DNA of 64,000 bases from JAIBAC01 sp046331095 (GCA_046331095.1 JAXLRM010000003.1:1364001-1428000), one strand, 5' to 3'; shown: positions 47,360 through 56,858, numbered from the stretch's first letter. Notes: generated by a model from the letters alone, not told the origin. Numbers and translations are program-made.

Positions 47360-48499
47360 ATGGCCTTGAGCAGCGAACATCTGCGCGTGCCGTTCATACG
47401 GCCCCAGTTCCCCGACCCCCACGACATCGCAGCCGACGTCGCAGCCATCGTCGAGCGCAACTGGTACACCAACATGGGACCGCTGGAGCACGAGCTCGCG
47501 GCGGCAATGGCCGACCAGATGGGCAACGGATCGGCGGTCTCGCTCGTCGCCAACGGGACCCTGGGCCTGCTGCTCGCCCTCGAGCACCTGAAGGTGCCCG
47601 GTCGCCGCGCCGTGCTGGTCCCGTCGTTCACGTTCACGGCCGCGCCCCAGTGCGCCCTCTGGTGCGGACTCGAGCCTGTCTTCGTCGACGTGTCCGATTC
47701 CGACTGGCAGCCCGACGCCGATCGGGCCGGGCAGTGGCTCGCCGATCACGCCCACGAGACCGCGGCGATCCTGTGCGCCAACTCCTTCGGGGTGGGCGGA
47801 GCCCACGTCGACGCGTGGGAGGAGCTCGCGTCGGCACACGGGCTTCCACTGATCGTCGACAGCGCCGCGGGGTTCGGTTCCCACTACCCCGACGGTGACG
47901 CGCTCGGCCACAGGGGCACCTGCGAGGTGTTCTCCCTTCACGCGACCAAGCCGTTCGCCGTCGGCGAGGGCGGCGCCGTCACAAGCACCGACCCTGGCCT
48001 GATCGCGGCGCTCGAGGTCGCCAAGAACTTCGGGTTCGGCGCGGACCACGACGTGGCCGCCCTCGGGCTCAACGCGAAGCTGCCCGAGCTCACCTGCGCG
48101 ATCGGCCTCCGCCAGCTCCGGGACTTGAAGGTGCGCCTCGACCGGCGCCGCGGCGTGCTTGGCCGCTACCACGACCTCCTCGCCGGTTCCGGGGTCGGAT
48201 TCCAACCGAACGACCTCGCATCGACGGTGCCGTTCCTCTCGGTGCTGATGCCCACCGAAGCAGCACGCGCCGGGGCGCGGTCCGCCCTCGACGCCCTCGG
48301 CGTCGAGCACCGCCACTACTACGAGCCCGTGCACCTCCAGACGCTGTTCCGCGGGTCCCGCTCGGCGGGGCCGCTCGCGGTCACCGAGGACCTCGGGCGG
48401 CGCATCATGTCCCTGCCCGTGCACGACGAGATGGACGACGCGGTGATCGAGGCGATCGCCGCCCGGCTGAGGGGTGCGGCGCATGTCGGGACGACGTGA
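47360..48499 (+). CDS. DegT/DnrJ/EryC1/StrS-family PLP aminotransferase
   Basis: 379 residues. Sugar aminotransferase fold: RPQFPDPHDI..NWYTNMGP, VANGTLGLLLAL, VPSFTFTAAPQCALWCGL, the PLP aspartate in VDSAAGFGS and the PLP lysine in SLHATKPFAVGEGG, followed by NFGFG. Converts a keto-sugar nucleotide to an amino sugar, probably from the RmlA/RmlB product. ATG 47360 is chosen (a GTG at 47339 overlaps the previous gene). Ten bases after the epimerase stop. Confidence 0.85.
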   Translation: MALSSEHLRVPFIRPQFPDPHDIAADVAAIVERNWYTNMGPLEHELAAAMADQMGNGSAVSLVANGTLGLLLALEHLKVPGRRAVLVPSFTFTAAPQCALWCGLEPVFVDVSDSDWQPDADRAGQWLADHAHETAAILCANSFGVGGAHVDAWEELASAHGLPLIVDSAAGFGSHYPDGDALGHRGTCEVFSLHATKPFAVGEGGAVTSTDPGLIAALEVAKNFGFGADHDVAALGLNAKLPELTCAIGLRQLRDLKVRLDRRRGVLGRYHDLLAGSGVGFQPNDLASTVPFLSVLMPTEAARAGARSALDALGVEHRHYYEPVHLQTLFRGSRSAGPLAVTEDLGRRIMSLPVHDEMDDAVIEAIAARLRGAAHVGTT

Positions 48500-49550
48500 G
48501 CAGTTGCGCAGGCGCGCCGTCGCAGCCCTCCAGCGCGTCGTCGCCACGGGCTTCGCGCTCCAACGCGAGGACCTCGTGGAGGAGCTGCGTGCGCAGGTGC
48601 GCCACTTGGGGGCACTCGTGAGCGCCACCGCACAGCGCAGCGTCGACGCCGAGGCCTCGCGCGTCGAGCAGATGCGCATCCGCCTCGATTCGATGGCCGA
48701 CGAGCTCGAGGAGGTGCGCGACGTCGTCCGGGCGAGCCACGACCGGATCCCCTGGCACAGGCAGCGGCTCTGGACCCTGCGCGGTACCGAGGACTACGCC
48801 GCGGTCTGGGCGGATCCCGAGCCGCTCGTGTCGATCCGGATCGCGACCTACAACCGCGGCCCGCTGCTGCGCGAGCGGACGCTGCAGTCGGTGCTCGACC
48901 AGACCTACGCGCGCTTCGAGTGCATAGTCGTCGGCGACGGCTGCACCGACGCGACCGCCGAGGTCGTCGCCGGACTCCAAGACGCACGCTTCCGCTTCGT
49001 CAACCTCCCGCACCGCAGCGTCTACCCCGAGGACGACCAGAAGCGCTGGTACGTCGCCGGGTCAGTCCCGATGAACGTCGGTGCGCAGCTCGCGTCGGGG
49101 TCGTGGATCGCGCCCCTCGACGACGACGACACGTGGGCGCCTGACCACATCGAGACCCTGCTCACCACGGCCCTCTCGGGCCGGTACGAACTTGCCTACG
49201 GCCGCCTCTGCCAGCAGTGGACCGATCTCCCCAAGCGCAGGACGATCGGCACCTACCCGCCGACTGACGGACAGTTCAGCTTCCAGGGCTCGATCTACCT
49301 CAAGCTGCTCGACTTCTTCGAGTACGACACCTCGTCGTGGGTCATGCGCGAACCGGGCGACTGGAACCTGTGCAGGCGCATGCTCGAGGCGGGCGTGCGG
49401 ATGGGCTTCACCGAGGAGGTCGTGGGCACCATGTACTTCCAGATGAAGTCGCACCACTTCGACCAGTACTCGCGTGCGCTCGAGGCCGAGTTCGGCACGG
49501 CGGCGCTCGAGGCAGCCCGCAAGCGCGCCGACGGCGACGGCGACGACTGA
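48483..49550 (+). CDS. Family 2 glycosyltransferase with N-terminal coiled coil
   Basis: 355 residues from ATG 48483, which has GAGGGG eight bases upstream; a GTG at 48474 is also in frame. An N-terminal charged helix of about 80 residues (EDLVEELRAQVRHLGAL, VEQMRIRLDSMADELEEV) precedes the GT2 domain: VSIRIATYNRGPLL, VVGDGCTDATAEVV, APLDDDDTWAPDHI. It overlaps the aminotransferase gene by 17 bases. Transfers an unknown sugar. Confidence 0.8.
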   Translation: MSGRREQLRRRAVAALQRVVATGFALQREDLVEELRAQVRHLGALVSATAQRSVDAEASRVEQMRIRLDSMADELEEVRDVVRASHDRIPWHRQRLWTLRGTEDYAAVWADPEPLVSIRIATYNRGPLLRERTLQSVLDQTYARFECIVVGDGCTDATAEVVAGLQDARFRFVNLPHRSVYPEDDQKRWYVAGSVPMNVGAQLASGSWIAPLDDDDTWAPDHIETLLTTALSGRYELAYGRLCQQWTDLPKRRTIGTYPPTDGQFSFQGSIYLKLLDFFEYDTSSWVMREPGDWNLCRRMLEAGVRMGFTEEVVGTMYFQMKSHHFDQYSRALEAEFGTAALEAARKRADGDGDD

Positions 49551-49555
49551 CGGCC

Positions 49556-50782
49556 TTGAGCCACTACCCGGTCAAGCTCCGCGACCCGAACGACCCCGGC
49601 CACCCTCCGGCCCCTGTGGGGCTCGCGCGCTCCCTGGCCGCCACGCTGCGGGGCCGCGCCCACCGCCTCGCGAAGGGACCTCGCCTCGCGATCGTCGACA
49701 CGCACCTGCCCTGGGCCATCTCGGGGTTCCGCTACCGCGAGTTCGCCGAGATGGCCCGGCAGCGCCCGGATCTGGTCGGCTTCTCCCTGTGGGGCATGGA
49801 CGAGGACTTCGAAGCCCCCGTCCACCTGCTGTCGCTGTTCCCCCTGCTCGCTCCCGCCCTCGGGGTCACCGACGTCTACATGGTGTTCCTCAACTGGACG
49901 GCGTCGGTGCTCGGCCTGTCACGGTTCGCAGAAGCCGCCGGCGTGGGCGGCCTGCGCCACGACGTGTCGCTGTGGCCGTGGCTGCGCCGCCACCGCATAC
50001 GCGTCCACACGTCGATCTACCCCGGAGGTGGTCTCGTCCCCGACGTCGCCCCGTCGCTGCTCCGCCTCGTCGCGTCGAGGTGCGACACGGTGTTCACCAA
50101 CGTCGCCGAGGTCGAGGACGCCGTAGCCTCCGCACTGTTCACGCCGGTGAGCTGCGACGTCGACTTCTACTCCTTCGCCGAACGCAGTCTCACGGGGCCG
50201 GTGCAGCTCGTGTTCGCCGCCGCTGACAGGCCGCGCAAGGGCCTGCCGACGCTGATCGACGCGTACAACATCCTCCGAGACGACGACCGCTTCCACCTGC
50301 ACATCGTCGGCCCGCACGAGGCGCACCTGCCCCGGCTCGAGAACCACCGCTTCACGGCCCACGGCTGGCTCGAGCCCGAGGAGCTACGCGCCGTGTACAC
50401 GAGGTGCCACGCGTTCGTGTCGCCGGTCACACGCGACGAGGTCGACGCCGGCGAGGGTGCCGGCATGGTCGACGGCTTCCCGACGACGGCTGCCACCGAT
50501 GCCATGGCCACCGGTGCGGCGCTGATCTCGTCGAACCCCCGCGGCGAGCACCGCGTGTTCTCGCCGGGACTGCACTACGAGGAGCTCCCCGAACGCGACC
50601 CCGCGGCGCTCGCGGCGGCCCTGGTGAGCTTCGCCGCCGACCGCGGCGCCCTCGCGGCGCTCGCGCGGCGTGGCGCCGACCGGGTGCGCGAGCGCATGTC
50701 CACGGAGAGGATCGTGTCCTACAAGCTCGCGACGTTGCGGGCCGGCGTCACCACCGGTGGCTGGCGTACTCGCCGCCGGTGA
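49556..50782 (+). CDS. Glycosyltransferase, GT4-like (GT-B fold)
   Basis: 408 residues from TTG 49556, five bases after the previous stop; a GTG at 49616 is an alternative and the start is uncertain. The C-terminal domain has LVFAAADRPRKGLPTLIDAY, LHIVGPHEAHLPRL and the nucleotide-binding acid region GAGMVDGFPTTAATDAMATGAALISSNP. The N-terminal half (RLAIVDTHLPWAISGFRYREF) fits the acceptor domain. Its 3' end overlaps the convergent gene by 35 bases. Confidence 0.75.
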   Translation: MSHYPVKLRDPNDPGHPPAPVGLARSLAATLRGRAHRLAKGPRLAIVDTHLPWAISGFRYREFAEMARQRPDLVGFSLWGMDEDFEAPVHLLSLFPLLAPALGVTDVYMVFLNWTASVLGLSRFAEAAGVGGLRHDVSLWPWLRRHRIRVHTSIYPGGGLVPDVAPSLLRLVASRCDTVFTNVAEVEDAVASALFTPVSCDVDFYSFAERSLTGPVQLVFAAADRPRKGLPTLIDAYNILRDDDRFHLHIVGPHEAHLPRLENHRFTAHGWLEPEELRAVYTRCHAFVSPVTRDEVDAGEGAGMVDGFPTTAATDAMATGAALISSNPRGEHRVFSPGLHYEELPERDPAALAAALVSFAADRGALAALARRGADRVRERMSTERIVSYKLATLRAGVTTGGWRTRRR

Positions 50783-51641
50783 ACTCGGCGACGGTCGACG
50801 CGTCCACGATCGGCTCCGGGACACGGCCCGCCGCGGCCAGCCTCCTGAACTCCGCCAGCGCCTTGCGGTGGTCGTCGCGCCCGTGGCGTTCGATCCACCG
50901 CGCGGTCTCGTCGCCGATGTCGGGCCTCCCGTAGCGGGTCGTGAGCATCATGCGGGCGAGAGCGCCCGAGTAGGTCTCCAGCGCCGTCGGGGCCATGACA
51001 CCATCGCGGTCGACCCGCTTGTCGTGGAAGACCACCGCGCGGGGGACGTGCACGATGCGGAGCCCGGCGAGGCGGAGGCGCCAGGAGAAGTCGACGTCGT
51101 CGCAGTAGAGGGGGAAGTGCTTCGCGTCGAAGCCGCCCAACTCGACGAACGCCTTCCTGTCGACGAGCACGCACGCGGTCGACGCCCACGACGTGTCGCC
51201 CGTGAAGGGGTCGTAGGCCTTGGGGTGCTCGAGGGGGATCTGGCGGGCTTCGGCCATCCCGACCGACGGGTCCGACGCGGCCCTGACCAGCTCGACGAGG
51301 AGGCCGGGGGCGTCGACGGTGTCGGGGTTCTGCACGAGCAGGTAGTCGGTGGTGGCGCCGTCGGCGAGGCGGTTGTGGCCCGCGGCGGTGAACAGGTTCT
51401 CGGCGAAGAAGTCGTAGTCGAGCGCGTCGAGCCCGGCGATCCCCCGGATGCGGGCGAGGTCGTCCCCGGTGAGCGCCGGGGTCGGCGAGCAGTCGCCGAT
51501 GCGGACCTCGACGCGGTCGACCAGCCCCTCGCGCCGACCGCAGCGCGCCGCTGCCGCGGTGGCGTCGACGAGACGTTCGACGTCGTCGGCGGTGTTGCGG
51601 AACAGGACGGTCTGGACCTGGATGCTGACGGGTTCGGGCAT
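50748..51641 (-). CDS. Family 2 glycosyltransferase
   Basis: 297 residues from ATG 51641. IQVQTVLFRNTADDVERLV starts the fold; LLVQNPDTVDAPGLLVEL replaces the DxD region and DDVDFSWRLRLAGLRIVHVPRAVVFH is the rhamnosyltransferase-like acceptor signature. Short N-terminus, no membrane segment. Upstream on the same strand is the stand-alone propeller gene. Convergent overlap (35 bases) with the GT4-like gene. Confidence 0.78.
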   Translation of the reverse strand: MPEPVSIQVQTVLFRNTADDVERLVDATAAAARCGRREGLVDRVEVRIGDCSPTPALTGDDLARIRGIAGLDALDYDFFAENLFTAAGHNRLADGATTDYLLVQNPDTVDAPGLLVELVRAASDPSVGMAEARQIPLEHPKAYDPFTGDTSWASTACVLVDRKAFVELGGFDAKHFPLYCDDVDFSWRLRLAGLRIVHVPRAVVFHDKRVDRDGVMAPTALETYSGALARMMLTTRYGRPDIGDETARWIERHGRDDHRKALAEFRRLAAAGRVPEPIVDASTVAEFTGGEYASHRW

Positions 51642-51761
51642 GGTCGGCTCTCGTCGCGCCCGAGCGTGGGGCTCGTGGGACGAACGGCAGGGGCGGGAGC
51701 CGGCAATCCTAGAGCCCCGCGGCGGCAGCACCCTGCCGGATCCGGTTGGAGCGGGCTCTCC

Positions 51762-52991
51762 TCAGGCCCCCGGGTTCCACCACGCGAAGTCGAGATCGGC
51801 GGCGTAGGAGTCCTCCTCGTACACGAACGCCGGCCCGGTCTCCCCGTCGACCGCGTCGGGATGCGCCGGTTGGTTCGGGCCTCCCGTGACGGGCACGGCG
51901 CCGAAGAACCAGTCGCTCCCGCCCCAGGTCGCCATGCGGATCCCGGAACCGTCCGCGTTGTAGAAGACGTAGGGGAGGCCGCCCGAGATCAGGGCGGATG
52001 ATCCCCACACGTCTTCGTCGACACGGCCATTGGGGCCACCCTCGCCGTCGAGGGTCATGTAGAACCAGTCGCTGCCGCCCCAGGTCGCCATGCGGATCTG
52101 CTCGCCCGACGAACTGTCCGTGTAGAAGACGTAGGGCAGGCCGCCGTAGAGCACGGCACTCGGCTCGTCAACCGACCCGTCGACGCGGCCGTTCGGCCCG
52201 CCCGCACCGTCGAGGACTCCGAAGAACCAGTCGGTCCCACCCCAGGTGGCGAGCCGCACGTTACCGTTCCCACCGTCGTCGTAGAAGACGTAGGGCAGTC
52301 CCGCGTAGACCAGCGCAGAAGGATGGCCGCCCACGCTGGCGGACACTCGCCCGTTGGGCCCGCCTTCTCCGTCGAGGGTCGCGAAGTACCAGTCGTCACC
52401 ACCCCAGGTGCCCATCCGCAGGGTGTGGCTTCCGTCACGGTTGTCCCAGTAGAAGACGTAGGGGAGCCCGCCGTAGACCAGCGCCGTCGGCTCCAAGCCG
52501 GTGCCGACGCCGCCCTCGTTGTCCACGCGGCCATTGGGGCCTCCCTCTCCGTCGAGGGTCGCGAAGTACCAGTCGTCACCGCCCCAGGTGCCCATCCGCA
52601 AGGTGCCGGCGTCGTCGTCACGGTAGAAGACGTAGGGCAATCCGTTGTAGACGATGGCGGTGGGGTCGCCACCGACCCACGAGTCGACCCGGCCGTGAGG
52701 GCCGCCGGCTCCGTCGAGGGTCTCGTAATGCCACACGTTCCCCGACTTGACCGCGTGCCTCAGGTTGCCCTGGGTGGCGTCGGTGTAGAAGGTGTGCAAC
52801 TCCCCTGCGATCCAAACCGACGCCCGCGTGCCCCCGAGCATCTCCCCGACCAACTGCCCGCCCGAGCCCCCGTTGCCGTCGACGGTCTGGGACGACCATC
52901 CGGCTGCGCCGGCCGGCGACACCGCCCACCACAGCGCGGAGACGACGGCGAGCGCGACCACGAGTGAACGACGATTCCCAGTCCGCGACAT
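51762..52991 (-). CDS. Secreted stand-alone seven-repeat propeller protein
   Basis: 409 residues from ATG 52991 (GGGAGG eight bases upstream). Signal peptide 1-29. Seven repeats, of which numbers 2-6 are nearly identical: GLPYVFY, then LRMGTWGG or IRMATWGG, then DWYFATLDGEGGPNGRV. Repeat 1 (AGELHTFYTDATQGNLRHAV...LDGAGG) is intermediate between these and the LHVF/RHLVY repeats of the four multidomain proteins, linking the families; repeat 7 is degenerate. No other domain is present. It could be a lectin-like surface protein. Ligand unknown. Confidence 0.75.
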   Translation of the reverse strand: MSRTGNRRSLVVALAVVSALWWAVSPAGAAGWSSQTVDGNGGSGGQLVGEMLGGTRASVWIAGELHTFYTDATQGNLRHAVKSGNVWHYETLDGAGGPHGRVDSWVGGDPTAIVYNGLPYVFYRDDDAGTLRMGTWGGDDWYFATLDGEGGPNGRVDNEGGVGTGLEPTALVYGGLPYVFYWDNRDGSHTLRMGTWGGDDWYFATLDGEGGPNGRVSASVGGHPSALVYAGLPYVFYDDGGNGNVRLATWGGTDWFFGVLDGAGGPNGRVDGSVDEPSAVLYGGLPYVFYTDSSSGEQIRMATWGGSDWFYMTLDGEGGPNGRVDEDVWGSSALISGGLPYVFYNADGSGIRMATWGGSDWFFGAVPVTGGPNQPAHPDAVDGETGPAFVYEEDSYAADLDFAWWNPGA

Positions 52992-53073
52992 TCCCGATCC
53001 TCCCAGAGGGGCCGACGGCACGCTAGGGCCCACCCCCCGGCATGTCAACCGATCCGGTCGGGGCTGGGTCTCC

Positions 53074-53079
53074 TAACCT
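53074..53079 (+). promoter_or_regulatory. -10 box of the 53087 glycosyltransferase
   Basis: TAACCT ends seven bases before ATG 53087, giving a leaderless start. This supports 53087 over the in-frame ATG at 53042. Confidence 0.5.
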
Positions 53080-53086
53080 GCGCCCG

Positions 53087-54574
53087 ATGCGCATCGGGGT
53101 CTTCAACCGGTTCTGGTCGACGTTCGGCGGCGCCGAGATGGTGGCGGGCACCATCGCCGACGAGCTGTGCCGCGACCACGAGGTGTCACTCGTCGGCACC
53201 GAGGACGTGCCCGTCGAGAGGCTGGCCGAACGTCTCGGTCTCGGGCTCGAATCGGTCGGGACGCGTGTCGTCGAGGACCTCGCGGCGGCGGTCGAGGACG
53301 CGAGCCGCGGCTACGACCTGTGGGTCAACTGCTCGTACCTGTCCCACGAAGCCTCCCGCGCAACCCACGGTGTCTACGTCCTCTCGTTCCCGACACCGGC
53401 CACGTCGCACTTCAACGCGGCCCAGCGGGCGCTGAACGCGACCGCCGGGCTCGTCCTGCGCCGCGGCTGGCCGCCCGCGTGTCCGGGCCGCGGGTTCGGC
53501 CCCGTCGAGGGCGACCGCGGCGAGCGGAGGCGCCGCCTCGATCCCGAAGCCCACTTCACCGTGCAGGCACGGCCGGGCCGCGAGCGGGCCGTCACCGTCG
53601 TCTTCGCCGCCGGCGCGGAGGCCCACGTCGAGCTGAGCGGGGGCGGCCCCGAGGTCAGCGCCACGATCGGCGGGTCGCGCACCCCGGTCCCGGTGATCTG
53701 TCGTGCCGGCGCCGACGGCGTGGCACACGCACGGATCCGGACCGCTCAGGGCCACGCGGCCGTGTCCGGGATCGTGACGGGGACCGGCACGACTGCCCGC
53801 TTGGCCGCACGCGCCGGTGCCTTGGCTCCGTTCCTGCTCGTCGAGACGTCAGCGGCCTTCGCGGACTCCTACGACCTCGTGCTCGCCAACTCCGAGTACA
53901 CGCGCCACTGGACCAAGCGGCTCTGGCACCGCGACAGCACGGTCCTGTACCCACCGGTCCGCCCGATCGCTCCCGGGGACAAGGAGCCGCTCATCCTTTC
54001 GGTCGGCCGCTTCTTCGACGCAGCGGCAGGCCACTCCAAGAAGCAGGTCGAGCTCGTCGAGACCTTCGGCCGGCTCGTCCGTGACGGTGCCCTCGACGGA
54101 TGGAGCCTGCACCTCGTCGGAGGGTGCGGTCCCGACCAGCGGCCCTACCTCGATCGCGTGCGTGCCGCCGCGAAGGGCCTGCCCGTCGAGCTCCACGTGG
54201 ACGCCGCGCGGCGCGAGGTCGAAGCTCTCTACGGCGCCGCCTCGATCTACTGGCACGCCGCGGGCCTCGGCGAGAACCCGCGCCGCCATCCTCACCGCTT
54301 CGAGCACTTCGGGATCACGCCCGTCGAGGCCATGTCCGCAGGCGCAGTCCCGGTCGTGTTCGACCATGCCGGCCCGGCCGAGGTCGTCGAGGCGGGAACC
54401 TCCGGGCTGGTCTTCGACGACCTCGACGGCCTCGCCGGCGCCACCCGCACGCTCGTGTCCGATCCGCCCCGGCGCGAGGCGCTCGCAGAAGGAGCAAGGA
54501 AGCGAGCCGCTTCGTTCTCGCCGGAAGCGTTCCGCCGGCGTTTGCGGGCGCTCCTCGCCCCTCTCGGCGTCTAG
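53087..54574 (+). CDS. Glycosyltransferase, GT4-like, with inserted beta domain
   Basis: 495 residues. N-terminal GT-B domain MRIGVFNRFWSTFGGAEMVAG; C-terminal domain with LILSVGRFFD, SKKQVELVETFG, LHLVGGCG and HFGITPVEAMSAGAVPVVFDHAGPAEVV (the EX7E-type motif of GT4). Residues about 135-235 are an extra segment rich in Arg, Glu and Val (VTVVFAAGAEAHVELSGGG, GVAHARIRT) that looks like a small beta sandwich and carries no GT motif. Convergent with the ABC transporter genes, with a hairpin between. Confidence 0.82.
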   Translation: MRIGVFNRFWSTFGGAEMVAGTIADELCRDHEVSLVGTEDVPVERLAERLGLGLESVGTRVVEDLAAAVEDASRGYDLWVNCSYLSHEASRATHGVYVLSFPTPATSHFNAAQRALNATAGLVLRRGWPPACPGRGFGPVEGDRGERRRRLDPEAHFTVQARPGRERAVTVVFAAGAEAHVELSGGGPEVSATIGGSRTPVPVICRAGADGVAHARIRTAQGHAAVSGIVTGTGTTARLAARAGALAPFLLVETSAAFADSYDLVLANSEYTRHWTKRLWHRDSTVLYPPVRPIAPGDKEPLILSVGRFFDAAAGHSKKQVELVETFGRLVRDGALDGWSLHLVGGCGPDQRPYLDRVRAAAKGLPVELHVDAARREVEALYGAASIYWHAAGLGENPRRHPHRFEHFGITPVEAMSAGAVPVVFDHAGPAEVVEAGTSGLVFDDLDGLAGATRTLVSDPPRREALAEGARKRAASFSPEAFRRRLRALLAPLGV

Positions 54575-54584
54575 TGCCGTGACA

Positions 54585-54605
54585 GGAAACGCTTGCGGCG
54601 TTTCC
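54585..54605. terminator. Bidirectional terminator hairpin
   Basis: GGAAACGC-TTGCG-GCGTTTCC: a perfect 8-bp stem with a 5-base loop, lying in the 34 bases between two convergent genes. No clear U-run follows on either side, as is common in high-GC actinobacteria. Confidence 0.75.
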
Positions 54606-54608
54606 CGG

Positions 54609-55826
54609 CTAGTGAGACCCGGCGAGCCCGTCGACGAGGGACCAGCCGCCGGGCAGGTAGTACTCGCCGCTGCCCTCGACCCCGCCGGGCAGGATCGTGA
54701 AGTTCCACGAGCGCTTGGTCCACTCGTAGATCGTCACTCGGCGCGAGTCGTGCAGGCCCACGGTGATGCAGTACTCCCCCGGCCACAGCGGCAGCACCGG
54801 TATGAAGTACTGGATCGTGCCGCCTCCCTTGGGGAGTGCGCCGATCTCGCCCTCGCCGGAGGTGACCGACGAGATGAGCTCGCCCTCGTCCTTGGTCCTG
54901 ATCTCGATCGTGGCGCACAGGTCCTCGAGCGGGCGGTGCGCTCGGTACTCGAGGTTGACGTGCAACGGGCCGCCGGTGCAGTAGGTCCAGTGCTCCTCGT
55001 ACTCGCCGTTCATCAGGCGCACCGACGTGATCTCGGCGTCGCCGTTGCCTTCGCGCTCGAGGCCGTCGATGTCGAGCCAGCCGCCCGTCTCGTGGTCCTC
55101 GGTGTGGGCTTCCTCGAAGTACTCGGCGATGACCTCCGCCGGTGTGCCGTCCGCGAGGATGACGCCCTTTTGCATCCAGATCACCCGTGTGCACAACGCC
55201 CGCACGGCGTCGAGGGCATGGCTCACGAACACGATCGTCGCCCCGGACTGGCGCAGTTCGAGGATCTTCTCGTAGCTGCGCACGGCGAACTTCTCGTCCC
55301 CGACCGAGAGGACCTCGTCGATGAGGAGCACCTCGGGCTCGACGTTGACGGCGAGCGCGAACGCGAGGCGGGCGTACATCCCGGAGCTGTAGTTCTTGAC
55401 GGGCTGGTCGATGAACTCCGCCAGCTCGCTGAAGTCGACGATGTCGTCGAAGCGAGAGTCGATGTCGGCCTTGGACAGGCGCAGGAGCGAACCGCCGAGG
55501 TACAGGTTCTCGCGGCCCGTCAACTCGGGATGGAAGCCCGCCCCGAGCTCGAGCAGGGCCGAGACCTTGCCGCGCACGTCCACGGACCCGCTGTTGGGCA
55601 CCAGGATGCGGGCGAGGCACTTGAGCATCGTCGACTTGCCCGAGCCGTTCGCGCCGACGAGGCCGAGCATCTCGCCCTGAGCCACCTCGAAGCTCACGCC
55701 GCGCAGCGCCCAGAACGTCTGGTACTTGGCGCGTCGCGCAACCATGAGCTCCTTGAGGCTCCGCACCTTCTGCTCGTAGAGCCGGAAGCTCTTCCACACG
55801 TCGTGGACCTCGATCGGGTTCGCCAT
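54609..55826 (-). CDS. wzt: Wzt-type polysaccharide ABC transporter ATPase with C-terminal sugar-binding domain
   Basis: 405 residues. ABC domain: Walker A GANGSGKST, signature YSSGMYARLAFALAV, Walker B EVLLIDEVLSVGD, and H-loop VFVSHALDAV. After residue 250 a beta-rich domain of about 150 residues (ITSVRLMNGEYEEHWTYCTGGPLHVNLEYRAHRP...) matches the Wzt_C type, which reads the end group of the finished glycan before export. ATG 55826 overlaps the permease stop (TGATG). With the permease it exports the polysaccharide made by this locus. Confidence 0.9.
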   Translation of the reverse strand: MANPIEVHDVWKSFRLYEQKVRSLKELMVARRAKYQTFWALRGVSFEVAQGEMLGLVGANGSGKSTMLKCLARILVPNSGSVDVRGKVSALLELGAGFHPELTGRENLYLGGSLLRLSKADIDSRFDDIVDFSELAEFIDQPVKNYSSGMYARLAFALAVNVEPEVLLIDEVLSVGDEKFAVRSYEKILELRQSGATIVFVSHALDAVRALCTRVIWMQKGVILADGTPAEVIAEYFEEAHTEDHETGGWLDIDGLEREGNGDAEITSVRLMNGEYEEHWTYCTGGPLHVNLEYRAHRPLEDLCATIEIRTKDEGELISSVTSGEGEIGALPKGGGTIQYFIPVLPLWPGEYCITVGLHDSRRVTIYEWTKRSWNFTILPGGVEGSGEYYLPGGWSLVDGLAGSH

Positions 55827-56695
55827 CAGACCAGCTCCCCGAACTTCGGCTCCTGGCGGTTGAAGAAGAGGTAGCCGAGGAACACGATCAGGATCGTGCA
55901 GCCGAGCGAGTAGAGCGACCAGCCCCAGTCCGGCCACTGGTTGTCGAGCATCAGCGCACGGAACCCCACGACGATCGGTGCGACCGGGTTCACGAGCCAC
56001 AGCGTCTCGTAGATGGATCCGCGGTCGGAGACGATCTTGAACGCGTAGATGATCGGCGTGTACCAGAACAGCGCCTGCAGCAACAGCGCCACGAAGTGCT
56101 GCATGTCGCGGAAGTGGACGTTGGCGGCGGCGACGAAGAGCGAGACGCCGTACGCGAGGGCGGCGAGCACGAGGACGTAGACCGGCGCGAGCAGCCAGGT
56201 CCAGTAGGGGTACACACCGACGATCACCAGCGCGAGCACCAGGACGAGGAACTCGAAGATGTAGGTGATCAGGCCGCTCAGGACGGTGGACAGGGGAAGG
56301 ATGTCGCGGGGGAAGTACACCTTCAGGAGCAGGTACCCGTTGCCGGTCACCGACTCGACGTTGTTGCCCACCGCCATCGCGAACACGTTCCACAGGGATA
56401 TGCCGGCGAAGAGGAAGACCGGCATGGGGACGGTGATACCGCTGTCGCTGCGCATCCCCGGGAAGACCACGCCGAACACGACCGTGAATATCGCGACGAG
56501 GAAGAGCGGGTTCAGTAGCGACCAGAGCATCCCCAGGAAGCTCGTCTTGTACTTGGTGGCGAACTCGCGCCGCACCATCGCCGCGAGGATGTCGCGGTTG
56601 TGGACCAGCTCGCGCGCGGAATCCCTGAGGCTGCGGACAGGCAGGGCCGCCTTTGCAGGTATCGGACGGTCGGCGTCGAGCGCGGTTTCGGTCAT
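55826..56695 (-). CDS. wzm: Wzm-type polysaccharide ABC transporter permease
   Basis: 289 residues, six membrane helices after a 35-residue cytoplasmic lead (ARELVHNRDILAAMVRREFATKYKTS, the usual ABC-2 start). FLGMLWSLLNPLFLVAIFTVVFGVVF and LWNVFAMAVGNNVESVTGNGYLLLKVYFPRDILPLS are conserved in O-antigen/teichoic acid exporters. Stop overlaps the ATPase start. Divergent from the broken GT gene at 56894. Confidence 0.9.
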   Translation of the reverse strand: MTETALDADRPIPAKAALPVRSLRDSARELVHNRDILAAMVRREFATKYKTSFLGMLWSLLNPLFLVAIFTVVFGVVFPGMRSDSGITVPMPVFLFAGISLWNVFAMAVGNNVESVTGNGYLLLKVYFPRDILPLSTVLSGLITYIFEFLVLVLALVIVGVYPYWTWLLAPVYVLVLAALAYGVSLFVAAANVHFRDMQHFVALLLQALFWYTPIIYAFKIVSDRGSIYETLWLVNPVAPIVVGFRALMLDNQWPDWGWSLYSLGCTILIVFLGYLFFNRQEPKFGELV

Positions 56696-56858
56696 GGGAG
56701 GGAAAGGGTCCGCAGTGGCGGAGGCGCGGGCGGCGAAGGAAATGGCTCAGGTTCGCGGCGCTCCACGATGCCGTCTCCGTTCACGTGGGCGCAACTCCTG
56801 ACGGCTGCCTTCCGATCGTCGTCGTCGCGCGGGGCGTCCGACGATAGCCGCTCTCCTT

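Noticed and set aside
53042..53086. 15-residue longer N-terminus for the 53087 glycosyltransferase
   Set aside because: The -10-like TAACCT lies inside this stretch, and the GT fold begins directly at MRIGVFNRFW.
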